Of a stretch of 64,000 nucleotides of DNA, positions 45,633 through 57,910 are shown in pieces (position 1 is the first letter of the stretch; each line of letters opens with the position of its first letter). Made by a program: the position numbers and the translations under genes. Origin of the DNA: Punica granatum (taxonomy: Eukaryota > Streptophyta > Magnoliopsida > Myrtales > Lythraceae); assembly GCF_007655135.1 (NCBI RefSeq), contig NC_045132.1, positions 4,588,001 through 4,652,000 of the forward strand. The letters run 5' to 3'. The notes under the pieces were generated by a model. The model was not told where the DNA came from. It saw nothing but the letters and a program-made list of their open reading frames with translations, and did not search any database.

Positions 45633-48124
45633 TCACTTGGACTTCTTTGCCTTAGACTTGGCCTCAGCAGCAGCTGCCTTGGCGGCAGACTTGGCGAGAC
45701 TGGATGGTTTGATAACACTCTTTGGGTTAAGTGCCTGTCGGATCTTAAAAACAGCCCATGCGGTTCCCACCGCGTGTCCTGCGGCATCGAGCCCTTCACT
45801 AGCTGCTCGACCCGCTTCTTCCCCATACCTGCAATTTCGATAATCTTCAGAACTTACATACTTCCAGAATGATTGTGGAACTATAATCCTGAGCCTTAGA
45901 ATGTAGCTATATATATATTTTTTTTGCTAACCCGGTTTGTCCGGGCTTCGCCCGACTAATCCCCGGGGCTCTGTGAACCCCCGGCGGCGCATGGAGCGGG
46001 TAATTACACCAAAGGCGCTCCGGTGGCCCCAAGGGGATTCGGGTCTCAGTGCAAACTTGGGTGCACATTAACAACTAGGCCGAACCCCTTGGGGTTGAAT
46101 GTAGCTATTAGTTACCATACACTATGCGTAATTGAAAGTTTATAGTTTGGACAAGCTGAATGGAATGAAGTTTTTACCTGTGGGATACAAGTCCAGTGGT
46201 CACAGTAGATGATGTGGACATTACGTTCTTTCCGGCAACTTCAACTGCATCACAGACCTTGCCTGTTTTCAAGAAATGGTCAAAAGATTAAAATTGGTTT
46301 TGCACAAATATCATTCGATTTTGAAAAAAAGATTCAAACCTGGATCCAGATTAAACAAAAAGAGAAAATCAACAAATGATTTGTATATCTATTTATATAT
46401 GTATATATAAGTTGACAGTCTACAATGGGACTAAATAGAGCAGAAAGTAATTTTGAGCATTAAAGAAAAGAAAGCAGAAGCATAGTTTCTGTTTGTAATA
46501 TGAGCTAAGGTTAAGGACATCGACGTACTAAATCCATCAAGGGAAGCAAGCACAATTTCCCCAGGAAGCATCCCAAAAAACTTCTTGCCAGCTGATGAAT
46601 TCGCAACTTTGCTTGTGAAGAATCCTGAGACTCCAACAACCCCTGAGAGGACTCCGGTAGCCACCTTCCGCGTCATCTTTGTCATCTTCTTTGCTCTGCA
46701 AGAAGAAGATGGAAGCACAGAATTTGTAATCAAGACCACGGTGCTACCCAAGAACACAACCAAGCACCAATTTCCAAATCCTTTATGAATGAAAAATTCA
46801 AGCACGAACCCTACGTTGGGTTTCTGCAGCATAGAAGATGACTAAATGGACTGTTAAAAATAACCACAGTTACAAACAATAGTATCATAATCTCAATTCA
46901 TGAGCTGAACACTTATGCTACTAAGAGAGGCATGTTTGACACTGCAATGCCTAAAGAAAATTTCATGGCTTATTCAGCAGCTAGGTGTGGGGACACTTCC
47001 AATATGGCTTTATTAAACTCGAGACACAATATAGACCAATTAAACAAACTAACCCAACAAATTAAGGCCCTGCAATAACAACGCCTAAAGCATCCAGCCA
47101 AAGACAATTCAAAGACCGAGCAGAAATTACCAAAAATCTCAACTAAAGAAAATTTAACTCAATACCTTTTGATTCTCTTCAGCGTCTGTGGACTGATCTC
47201 TCGTTTCTCCGAATGGCTCATCTTCTTCTTTAGCACCTCATTGCCCCATTTCAACCTCTCCACAGTCACATCCCCACACCAAAGAATGCCCCGAATGAGC
47301 TGCCCTGAACCCGCAGCGATCAGCTTTGCAGTGATCCCGCTGTAGTCCTCCACGTTCGGGGCCAAAGTAGTCCAGTACGCCGCAGATTGCTCCTCGATCA
47401 TCTCCTTCTTCTTCCCGCTCGATTCTAATTCAGCTGGAGTAGTGTCCTTCACCAGTGAGGAGTCCAAGACTTCCACTTTCTTCGCCTTCTCCGAGACCTT
47501 CTGGACTGAGAAGCTGCTGTATTTATCCAGAATGGCATCGAGCTCCTTCAACAAACCCTCCTGCCCTTTCGATGCGATCGTTAGCCCGTAGCTCAACAGA
47601 GCGTCAGCGTAAGCCTTTCGCTTCTTGACTCTGCCTTCATCCTCGTCGCTCGAGCTAGACACGGACTTGGCCTTACCCGAGCTGCAGAGGGAGAAGAAAT
47701 AGTGCGATTCATCGACCCGGACGCCCACCTCGTCCTTGGTAAGCGGCCACTGAATCTCGTCCGCCACCTGGGCGAGGACGGCCACGGTGTTCACCCCCTG
47801 GCGGAGCACCGTGATGGTGAGGTCACCGCAGGCGAGCTCGACGCTGTACTCCTTGTCGATGAGGTGGAGCATGACGCCGGGGACCCGGATCAGGGTCTCC
47901 TCGGTGGATTCGGGAGGGGCGGAAGGGGATCGTGGGTCATCGTAAGCGTGGACTTGGTGGTGGGGAGCGGAATGGCCTTCCGGGAAGAGGTTCTCGACCA
48001 TGTCCTTCATGTCAAAGGAAGGGTACAGGTTGGAGGACGCGGAGGTGCCAGGGTTAGGGTTGGGGTGGATCCCGGAGTCGATCACCTCCGGGTAGAGGGA
48101 GGGCCTGGGCTTCTGCGAGGACAT
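45633..48124 (-). CDS. ERD7: ERD7-like senescence/dehydration-associated protein
   Basis: A member of the plant ERD7 / senescence-domain family (similar domain to spartin), induced by drought, cold and senescence. Work on ERD7 links it to membrane-lipid remodelling and lipid droplets. Exons: 47166-48124, 46529-46695, 46178-46262, 45633-45828; the phases close to 468 residues, normal for the family. The N-terminal half has the conserved LYPEVIDSG start motif and the LIRVPGVMLHLIDKEYSVELACGDLTI block. The C-terminal senescence domain includes YWTTLAPNVEDYSGITAKLIAAGSGQLIRG, then TRKVATGVLSGVVGVSGFFTS, SKVCDAVEVAGKNVMSTSSTVTTGLVSHRYG and GLDAAGHAVGTAWAVFKIR, with a Lys/Ala-rich end. It has Ala/Gly-rich amphipathic stretches and no obvious transmembrane helix. 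Intron 3 carries a SINE in sense orientation. The large repeat array starts 217 bp upstream of the start codon. Confidence 0.93.
45899..46108 (-). mobile_element. SINE with 12-bp target duplication, in ERD7 intron 3
   Basis: The target duplication GAATGTAGCTAT is present at 45899-45910 and 46097-46108. The body (45911-46096) reads 5' to 3' on the minus strand: AACCCCAAGGGGTTCGGCCT, box A-like TTCGGCCTAGTTGTTAATG, box B-like GACCCGAATCC, a GC-rich middle and an A-rich/AT tail. GC content is far above the surrounding intron. It lies in the same orientation as the ERD7 transcript. It differs in sequence from families S1 and S2. Confidence 0.9.
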
Positions 48125-48340
48125 TGCTGCCGTTGAATCGGGTTTCTGAGAGATTGGTGGTGGAGTGGAAGAAGGCGAAGGCGAAAGACGAGGACGAAGA
48201 GAAGGAGGAGGAGAATGGAAGCTTTTCTAGGGCGCGAAAATAGGAACAGCAAGTGGCGAGCGGCGGCGGTGCGGTGGCGGGGACCGCGGGGGGACCGACG
48301 GAGGCAAATGTCTCGGGGAAGCTTCCCGCGCAAGTACGGA
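48125..48340 (-). promoter_or_regulatory. ERD7 5' leader and core promoter, GC-rich
   Basis: A 216-bp GC-rich stretch between the ERD7 start codon and the first repeat-array unit. It has GAA/GGA-rich segments (CT/TTC in the transcript sense), like the other leaders in this window. Sequences further upstream come from the repeat array, so distal promoter elements, if any, are repeat-derived. Confidence 0.45.
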
Positions 48341-50786
48341 ATAAAACTAACGAAGCGATTGGTCTCTCTGATTTATTTATTTATTTATTATTAATTAATT
48401 CAGTAATTATGATTTTTGATAATTGAAATATTAATAGATGTTACTACCTTAAAATAGAATTAATTTATCTCATATATAGAGTTATATTTGGTAGGAGGGA
48501 GTTGAATGGAAACAAATCAACATTTTTCCTTCTACCCTATTTTGTTATTTTATTTCATTACACTTGTAAAAGTTGAAATTGATAATGGAATGAGTTTATT
48601 TTTCTTCTTCAAAAAGCTCAAGAATGTTCATTTTACCAATATTTAACTAACTTATATACAACAATATGGGAAAAAAAAAAGAATAAGGAAGGTCATATCC
48701 AATAATGATAAAGTCTCAAATTTTGTATATACTATATGTACTATAAAAGTTCTAAAAATACAAATGTCTTTCCACTATCTCCTATTCGACTCTCCTCCAT
48801 GGAAGTCCTTGAATTAATTAGTCGTTGTAATTAATTAATTATGATATAGAATAAATAAAGTATAAAATGTGGGAATTTCATTTCGATATTGTTGAACTCC
48901 CTTTAGTTCTCTTGATTCCTTAAATACTAGAAACTTATCCGTCCATACCACAGTTTAACCCGCGCATTACCACATTCCAACTCTAATGTTTTTTCCAAGA
49001 TGCTCAAGGATGGATTAATTTGGAAGAGGCAAAAAAATTAAGGGTAAGAATTGTGAATAAGGGGTACTATTGTCTTATCAATTGCACCTTATATGCAAGG
49101 TGGTAGTTACAAAGTAAGAAATATGAAAAATAAAATTCTTCTTTCTTCATCCTTTTTCTTCCTGTCGATGAACATGACAAAGAGAGAGCTGAGATGAGCT
49201 TCCCAACTAAAATTTATGACACCGAGTTATAAAGAGGACAACCACAACAACATCCAATGCTCCTTGCTAATGCTCTAATGCTCGAGGCTGTCGAGGTCTT
49301 GCTCCCTCCTCTGCTACTGTCGCTAAGGCCCTGCAATTAGCTTTCTCGATTCTCAAACACACATTATCCTCTTAAAAATTCAAATTAATTATTTTTCCAA
49401 AACAAAAAACTTAATTAATACCAATTTGAATATCTACTGGTTCTAATTCTCTATATTGAACTAAAAATCTCAAATTTACATGCTAGCTAGCTAATTGTTC
49501 CAAGAAAATCCCCATCTTACTGTTTCCAAATCTTTTATTTTTTTTCTCTGGTTGCTTTTTCCCACCTCTCATTTCACGCAGAATTGTCCATACAATTCAG
49601 AATCTTGCATCTACTTGCCTCTCTACCAATCCCTCCTTCCGATTTGTTTGTGTTTGGTTTGGAGCTCCGAATATGATTGATCAATCTTGAATGATATTTA
49701 GGGTTCTCTTCTCTCTCTTTGCATGTTTATGATTGATCTCGCCAACAATTAATCAAAGTTACGATGATTAGAATTCCCCTTTCCCTTTTCGTTATGCAGA
49801 TTAGATTTCTCATAGGTGTGCTGATTATTCTAGTAATTTTTACGAATTTCTTTTTTTATAAGTATGACTATATATATCCTATATATTCATCTCTTGATTT
49901 TCTTTCCTTGCCTTTGAGATGATGTGGTGTCCGTTTGTCAATTGGGCATTTAATCATATTCCACATCAACAAAATTAACAGTTAGCTTGACGAAAGGATA
50001 AAAAGAGAAAAGTTGTAAAAGATGAATGACAAAATAGAAACAAAAATAGAAATATGATAAAAATATAAAAAGTGACTAAACTTGCAAGACTAAAAGTATA
50101 CTTTTCCCATCCCATTAATTAAGATACTAGCCATATATGCGTTTTATATTTTTTTTAATTTATCATTCACCCCTCATAATTTGACTATACATATTTTCGT
50201 CCATGCATGTTCTCGTTGACACTCGTTCTCGCCCTCGTCCGAGCCGAATCTATTTCGATATTAAACCGAACTGAATTGCATTGATTCAACCAAATAAAAA
50301 AGTAATTTAATCAATCTAAAAAAAAACAATCGAACAAGAATCTAGTGTGAAGAACAAGGGGAGGAGTCGGACAGTGGTTTTTTGAGCTTGTCTATAAGCA
50401 CAGTGTTCTTCAAACCAAAAGTTTGACTGATCAACTTCAACATCTAACCCAAATCCAAAATCCAACAAAGCCAATACAACACGTCTAATGCATATTATCC
50501 AACCCGACAAAATAAATGGTGAATATCAACCAATCCGTATTCGAGAATGACTTCTTCACCACTCGAACTCTCTTCTCATTTTCATAATCAGCTAATCAAT
50601 TCATAATCAATCAAACATTGAAAATGGAGGTAAGGGAAATCGTGAATGTAGAGAGAAATCAATCAGCTACAATAAGTGAAAATTCGACCAACGCCACACT
50701 ACCAACTAATAAATCAGCTAATCAACAATGGAATTACATTATTAAAGAGAGTGAGGAAATAGGGAACAGTAGCAGCTCACCGCCTG

Positions 50787-51067
50787 GGAGGTGTTGAGGA
50801 GTAAAATAAGATAAATCCCATATTAGAAAAGAAAAGAAAAATCCATGGGTTAATATATGACTTGTGTACCACCACTTATCAGCTTGAGATTTTAAATGGA
50901 TATGGGTCCAGGTCCATATAAATCCATGGAAATTTAATATGGTATTAGAGCATTATGCATAGCGCGCTCACACGCGTGTGCGCACCCACATCGCGTCAGG
51001 CCCAATATGAGCTTTTAAGTGGATATGTACCTAAGTCCGTATAAATTCATGGAAATTTAATAGGAGG
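50787..51067 (+). mobile_element. TRIM-like mini-retrotransposon with 5-bp target duplication
   Basis: The element body 50792-51062 is flanked by GGAGG (50787-50791 and 51063-51067). LTR 1 (50792-50939) begins TGTTGAGGAGTAAAATAAG and ends TTTAATA. It is followed directly by TGGTATTAGAGC, one change from the initiator tRNA-Met primer-binding site. A short interior follows, then the 3' part of a second LTR (about 51010-51062), also ending TTTAATA. There is no coding capacity. Unit B has the same flank without the insert (about 57331-57349), an exact empty site. Confidence 0.9.
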
Positions 51068-51652
51068 GGAGGGAGTAGTAGCAGCAGCAGCTGACCTCGA
51101 GCTCGAGCAGGGGCAGATCGATTTACTCAGGCAAGGCAGACAGCGGCGGCGGCTCGGTGCCTTGATCGGCAAGCAGAGAGCGTGAAGGACAAGGGGCTTT
51201 TGGTGCCCCTTCGGTACAAGGGGACGAGTCGGACTCGAATCTGGAGGCAGAACCGGAAAAAGGGAGGGCAGTCTCAGGCCGGTGACGAGATTGATTCTTG
51301 TTCACTTGTCGACAAAATAATTCCTCCTAATTGACCAAAAAGAGAAAACCAGAAATGCCCACCCAATTACCAATATAATAAATGTTCAAGTTGGCAATTT
51401 CATCGTCGACAAACGACCGGAACCTTACCACGGAAATGTTTGTGGCAATCCATAAGGTTTGAATACGAGAAATTTTCATAAAATTATGAGAGTTTATTAT
51501 CCGGTTTTGGACTTTGTCAACGAGGAAATAAAATGTAGCCTCACCAACTTGTCAAAAACAGCACGTGTTGGAATACCAAAAGTGGATTGCCAGGAAATTA
51601 CTAATCCGCGTAAACATGTTTTTGAAAAGAGATCTATTGTTGTGTCAAGATA

Positions 51653-51783
51653 GGGTATAGCATAGTGACGCACCTCTCGCATGGTGATCAAGAGGTTTCA
51701 AGTTCGATATCCAATGAGATCACGCGTGACCCTTTATTAGATATTCAAGATTTCTATTTTATTATATTAGATCCATTAGCCTT
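51653..51783 (+). mobile_element. SINE-like element, family S2, in A1
   Basis: Box A-like GGTATAGCATAGTGACGCA, then box B-like GGTTTCAAGTTCGATATCC, followed by the tail 'tttattagatattcaag' and 'attagatccattagcc'. Orthologous copies occupy the same place in A2 (about 52783) and B (about 58306). The A1 copy ends exactly at the junction to A2. Confidence 0.65.
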
Positions 51784-52782
51784 AATTAATTATTTTTTCA
51801 GAATAAAAAACTTAATTAATACCAATTTGAATATCTACTAGTTCTAATTCTAATTAACAGTTAGGCAAGGCAGATAGCAGCAGCGGCTCGACGCCTCAAC
51901 CGACCAGCAGAGAGCGTGAAGAACAAGGGGCTTTTGGTGCCCCTTCGGTACAAGGGGATGAGTCGGACTCAGATCTGGAGGCAAAACCAGAAAGGGAGGG
52001 CAGTCTCGGGCCGGTGACGAGATTGATTCTTGTTCAATTGTCGATGAGATTGATTCTTGTTCACTTATCGACAAAATTTATTCTTCTTATTCACACTTAA
52101 TTCTCGTTCAATTGGAGAAGAGGAATAGAAGACGACGTTGTACGGTGTTTCTGTTTTGTTTCTTTTCTAAATAATTAAATTATTTTTTATTTGGTTGAAC
52201 TGGTGCAATTCAGTTCGGTTTATTATCGAAATGGATACAGCCTGTTCACGAACGAAGCCGAATGTCGATGAGAAAATGCGTGACCAAATAGTATGGATAA
52301 TCAAACTATGAGGAATAAATCTTAAACTAAAAATATCTAAGGCACGTGCACGGTCATGGTTTTAAGTAAGAGGATCTGACGGTTAGCAATAAAACAATCG
52401 TGATGGTTATTTTTGCTTGCCAACCGCCGTAGAATCTTCAATTCATGAATAACAGAATAATTCCTTCTAATTGACCAAAAAAAAAAAGAAAACCAGAAAT
52501 GCCCACCTAATTACCAAGATAATAAATTATCAAGTTGGCAATTTCATCGTGGACAAACGATCGGAACCTTAACATGGAAATGTTTGTGGCAATCCAAAAG
52601 GTTTGAATATGAGAAATTTTCAGGAAATTGTGAGAGTTTATTATTGGGTTTTGGACTCTGTCAACGAGGAAATAAAATGTAGTATCACCAACTTGTCAAA
52701 AACAGCACATGTTGGAAAGCCAAAAGTAAATTGCCAGGAAATTATTAATCCGCGTAAACATGTTTTTGTATCAAGATAGGGT

Positions 52783-52918
52783 ATAGCGCAGTGGCGGACC
52801 TCTCGCCTGGTGATCAAGAGGTTCCACGATCAATATCCAATGGGATTACTCATGCTCCTTTATTAGATATTTATGATTTATATTTTATTGTACTAAATTC
52901 ATTAGCTTCCCTTGCAAC
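52783..52918 (+). mobile_element. SINE-like element, family S2, in A2
   Basis: Same element as at 51653-51783 (box A GGTATAGCGCAGTGGCGG, degraded box B). It shares 'tttattagatatttatgat' and 'cattagcttcccttgcaacc' with the copy in unit B. Confidence 0.6.
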
Positions 52919-54248
52919 CGAAAAATAAATCTATTGTTCTTTGCATTTATGGGAACATGTTTTTTTATTATTATCTATTTTTATATATAAAACCTTTCTC
53001 AACATTTCAACAGTACGGAACCGGACATATTTTAAAAGCGATGTAAAGACTACGAATATCTTTAAAATTGAAACTGCATAACGCTACTAAATGAGTAAAT
53101 AAATCAACAGCATAAGTCACCATTGAACACTGAGAACTGTAAAAAGGATTTTTGAAGACAGTAATCCTTGATGATGACCTCAATAGATGTTGGTATTATC
53201 CAATGTGGTTCACCTCTCAGCACTTCACAAATATCCAGATTTAACAAAAAAAAAATGTTTAGGAAAAGCAAACAGTAGATGAGAATCCCATTTTTGCAAA
53301 CTTTTGAAACATTTGAATTTTTTGACAGTTCTGTAATTTGTTAACAACATCGGTACTGATTGTGCAATTAACCCATCTTTTCAATTTATGCTAGAAAATA
53401 AACCCAATCTACGTAAGAAATTTATAACTCAAATATCATTTTATTTATTAATTAATTCAAGCAAATTAATTGCACTGATTAGAGTCCTAACTGATATATA
53501 CTTTTTAATAAAATCATATTGACTGAATGTTCATACTGTAAATATTCATCTAATCTTAAATAATAAAGCCAAAAAATTCTATAACTTAGGGAAAGAAATA
53601 GAAAAGGAGAGAGGGATGCGCATTATATTGACCAAAGAGTGCGAGAAAAAAGAGGAGATAGAGGGAAAAGGAATGGCAAATTGATGAAAGTTATTTCATT
53701 CGATTTTCCTTTTTTTTTTTCCCTTCTATGTCATTTGAGATTTGGAAGTTTAATGGATTTCCACTCATTCAAGTTTGATTCAGATTGTTTCACTAAGATG
53801 TAAAACTCTCTTTCAATCGTAAATTTTCTTTATTCACAATAATCAAATTCAAGATCTTATATAAAGAAAAGAGGTGCCAGATCACCTCAAATAATGCATT
53901 TATGTTTTTGGAATTATTTATATTCAAACAATTATTCTCGTTAATTGACATGTTTGTGGTATCAATTTTCGGACAGATCAAATGTTTAGACTAATTTTTC
54001 ATGACTACCTTCTCTTAAATTGTGTGTGTATATACACAATAAGGATATTCAATATTTATCACAGCGGTTGTGCGACTTCCTTCTGTATCAAAATTGATCA
54101 CGTCTCATGCTAATTTTGTACAGATGATTTGCATCAGGCTGGGGACCTATTTACCTCGGTTAGATGGGTTTAATTAGGTTTACTATCCAAATCTTTAATA
54201 TATACATCACACAGCAGTGTTTACTATCTAAATTTTTAATCTTGCCTA

Positions 54249-54355
54249 TAGACCTAGAGATTGCAGGTTCCAATGAAACTACCCGTACTCTTTATTAGTT
54301 ATTTAAATTTTTCTTTCATTATACTAGAGTTTTGGCCTCTTTTATAACCGAAAAA
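54249..54355 (+). mobile_element. Second S2-like SINE fragment in the unit, A2 copy
   Basis: Box B-like GCAGGTTCCAATGAAACT is followed by 'ctttattagttatttaaat', then 'ttcattatactagag' and 'ataaccgaaaaaa'. This is the same tail layout as family S2 but more diverged. The unit B counterpart is at about 59790-59890. Confidence 0.5.
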
Positions 54356-56661
54356 AATTGTAATAATAGTGTGTCTCTATTATTGTTGCAACTACACTAC
54401 TTTGCGGTTAATGGTTGAATATATTATCTCATGGAAAACAAGTTTTTTTTTTTTGGCGAGACACTACAATATTGATTGAAACTGACTACGGTTATAAAGT
54501 CAAATTATATCTCGCCTATTCATAAAAAAGAATATACCTCATCATAAAGTGCTTTTAGTGGATTCTAAATCCCTTAATACTATAAGTAAAATTCTTTAAC
54601 CATCAGAGAAAAAAATATAATTTATTTATCAAGAATTAATTACAGGAAAAATATGGAGGATTCATAACACGAGCAGGAATCCAAAAAATTAACCTCGCCT
54701 TGCATTTGTAACAGGACAATTAATTACAATTCTTAATGTAAGACAAATCACTGATTAAATTAATTAATTCACTCTCTTCTTAATGGATGAAGACTTCACG
54801 TTTATATCCTTAATCCTCTTCATCCTTCTGCTACTTAGCGATAAGGGAACGAACCCATAACCCTTCATGACCTGATTATCCGCAAAACCGAATAAAACTA
54901 ACTAGGAAGCGATTGGTCTCTCTGATTTATTTATTTATTCAGTAATTATGATTTTTGATAATTGAAATATTAATAGATGTTACTACATTAAAATAAAATT
55001 AATTTATCTCATATATAGAGTTATATTTGGTAGTAGGGAATTGAATGGAAACAAATCAACGTCTTTCCTTCTACCCCATTTTATTATTTCATTTCATTAC
55101 ACTTGTAAAATTTGAAATTGATAATGGAATGAGTTTTCTTCTTCAAAAAGCTCAAAAATGTTAATTTTACCAATATTCAACTAACTTATATACAACAATA
55201 TGAAAAAAAAATAAGAGTAAGGAAGGCCATATCCGATAATTATAAAGTCTCAAATTTCGTATATTCCATATACTATAAAAGTTCTAAAAATACGAATGTC
55301 TTTCCACTATCTCCTATTCGACTCTCCTTCATGGAAGTCTTTGAATTAATTAGTCGTTGAAATTAATTAATTATGATATAGAATAAATAAAGTATAAAAT
55401 GTGGGAATTTCATTTCGATACTGTTGAACTCCCTTAAGTTCTCTTGATTCCTTAAATACTAGAAACTTATCCATCCATACCACAGTTTAACCCGCGCAAT
55501 ACCAGATTCCAGCTCTAATGTTTTTTCCAAGATGCTCAAGGATGGATTAATTTGGAAGAGGAAAAAAAAATTAAGGGTAAGAAAAATAAGAAGTAAGAAT
55601 TGTGAATAAGGGGTACTATTGTCTTATCAATTGCACCTTACATACAAGGTGGTAGTTACAAAGTAAGAAGTATGAAAAATAAAATTCTTCTTTCTTCATC
55701 CTTTTTCTTCTTGTCGATGAACATGACAAAGAGAGAGTTGAGATGAGCTTCCCAACTAAAATTTATGACACCGAGTTATAAAGAGGACAACCACAACAAC
55801 ATCCAAGGCTCCTTACTAATGCTCTGATGGTCGAGGCTGTCGAGGTCTTGCTCCATCCTCTGCTACTGCCGCCAAGGCCCTGCAATTAGCTCTCTCGATT
55901 CTCAAACACACATTATTCTCTTAAAAATTCAAATTCATTATTTTTCCAGAACAAAAAACTTAATTAATAACAATTTGAATATCTACTGGTTCTAATTCTC
56001 TATATTGAACTAAAAATCTCAAATTTATATGCTAGCTAGCTAATTGTTCCAAGAAAATCCCCATCTTACGGTTTCCATATCTTTTTTTTTTGTTGCTCTG
56101 ATTGCTTTTTCCCTCCTCTCATTTCCCGTAGAATTGTCCATACAATTCAGAATCTTGCATCTACCTGCCTCTCTACCAGTCCCTCCTTCCGATTTGTTTG
56201 GGTTTGGTTTGGAGCTCCGGATATGATTAATCAATCTTGAATAATATTCAGGGTTCTCTTCTCTCTCTTTGCATGTTTATGATTGATCTCGCCAACAATT
56301 AATCAAAGGTATGATGATTAGAATTCCCCTTTCCCTTCCCCTTATGTAGATTAGATTTCTCATAGGTGTGCTGATTATTTTAGTAATTTTTACGAATTTC
56401 TTTTTTTTTTTTTTTATAAATATGACTATATATATCCTATATTTTCATCTCTTGATTTTCTTTCCTTGCCTTTTAGATGAAGTGGTGTCCTTTTGTCGAA
56501 TTAGGCATTTAATCATATTCCACATCAGCAAAATTAACAGTTAGAGTGGCGGAAGGACGAAAAGAGAAAAGTTATAAAAGATAAAGGACAAAAATAGAAA
56601 TATGATGAAAATAGAAAAAGTGATTAAACCTACCGGACTAAAAGTATACTTTTCCCATCCC

Positions 56662-57910
56662 ATTACTTAAGATCAAGACTGTATACGTATTTTATATATT
56701 TTTAGTTTATCATTCACTCATCATAATTTGATTATACATATTTTCGCCCATGCATGTTCTCGTCGACACTCATTCTTGCTCTCGAACGAGCTAAATTTGT
56801 TTCGATATTAAACCGAACCGAATTGCATTGATTAAACCAAATAAAAAATAATTTAATTACTTAAAGGAAAAAAGAAACAATCGAACAAGAATATAGTGTG
56901 AAGAACATGGGGAGGAGTCGGACAGTGGTTTTTTGAGCTTGTCTATAAGCACAGTGTTCTTCAAACCAAAAGTTTGACTGATCAACTTCAACATCTAACC
57001 CAAATCCAAAGTCCAACAAAGCCAATACAACACGTCTAATGCATATTATCCAACCCGACAAAATAAATGGTTAATATCAACCAATCCGTATTCGAGAATG
57101 ACTTCTTCACCACTCGAACTCTCTTCTCATTTTCATAATCAGCTAATCAATTCACAATCAATCAAACATTGAAAGTGGAGGTAAGGGAAATCGTGAAGGT
57201 AGAGAGAAATCAATCAGCTACAGTAAGTGAAAATTCGACCAACGACACACTACCAACTAATAAATAAGCTAATCAACAATGGAATGATTATTAAAGAGAG
57301 TTAGGGAAATAGGGAACAGTAGCAGCTCACCGCCTGGGAGGGGAGGGAGTATCAGCAGCAGCAGCTGACCTCGAGCTCGAGTGGGGGCAGATCGATTTAC
57401 TCAGGCAAGGCAGACAGCAGCGGCGGCTTGGCGCCCCGACCGACAAGCAGAGAGCGTGAAGAACAAGGGGCTTTTGGTGCCCCTTCGGTACAAGGGGACG
57501 AGTCGAACTCGGAGCTGAAGGCAGAACCGGAAAGGGAGGGCAGTCTCGGGCCGGTGACGAGATTGATTCTTGTTCAATTGTCGACGAGATTGATTCTTGT
57601 TCACTTGTCGACGAGATTGATTCTTCTTATTCACACTTAATTCTCGTTCAATTGGAGAAGAGGAATAGAAGACGACGTTGTACGGTGTTTCTGTTTTGTT
57701 TCTTTTTTAAATAATTAAATTATTTTTTATTTGGTTGAACTAGTGCAATTCAGTTTGGTTTATTATCGAAATGGATACAGCCCGTTCACGAACGAAGCGG
57801 AGTGTCGATGAGAAAATGCGTGACCAAAAAGTATGGATAATCAAACTATGAGGAATAAATCTTAAACTAAAAATATCTAAGACACGTGCACGGTAATGGT
57901 TTTAAGTAAG
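56662..57910. mobile_element. 1.25-kb inverted-repeat element in unit B (MULE/Pack-MULE-like)
   Basis: The left arm (about 56662-56870) and the right arm (about 57700-57910) are inverted complements over about 200 bp. Shared motifs include 'atatttttagttta', 'cataatttgatta', 'tcgacact' and 'aaccaaataaaaaataattt'. The interior of about 0.8 kb is less AT-rich than its surroundings and encodes no transposase. It includes a GC-rich part (about 57330-57560) that could be a captured fragment, and a 24-bp minisatellite. No target duplication was resolved. Confidence 0.7.
57554..57625. repeat. 24-bp minisatellite
   Basis: About three copies of the unit GAGATTGATTCTTGTTCA plus TTGTCGAC, the last one diverging. 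The A2 copy of this region (about 52017-52072) has two units and A1 (about 51289-51312) has one, so the unit number varies between the repeat copies. Confidence 0.85.

Larger units (their letters stand above)
50113..52370. mobile_element. Inverted-repeat element, arms split between A1 and A2
   Basis: The left arm (about 50113-50330) and right arm (about 52170-52370) are diverged inverted complements, sharing for example 'accgaactgaattgca' and its inverse near 52210. This equals the element in unit B (56662-57910). Here the interior is enlarged by a TRIM insertion and by the A1/A2 junction, so the two arms come from different repeat copies. Confidence 0.7.

Noticed and set aside
47702..48136. 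144-codon plus-strand frame over ERD7 exon 1
   Set aside because: It is antisense to a GC-rich, clearly coding exon, with low-complexity Val/Gly/His content.
49495..49680. Small frame starting MFQENPHLTVS, repeated at 56044-56226
   Set aside because: The two copies soon diverge by frame-changing indels, so the similarity reflects the repeat array and not selection on a peptide.
50316..50510. Minus-strand frame sharing FWFEEHCAYRQAQKT with 56861-57061
   Set aside because: It is conserved only because the array units are recent copies. There is no splice context or recognised family, though it could be part of a captured fragment.
53793..53981. AT-rich 62-codon frame repeated at 59331-59519
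   Set aside because: Asn/Ile-rich low complexity within the array, with no coding signal apart from copying.
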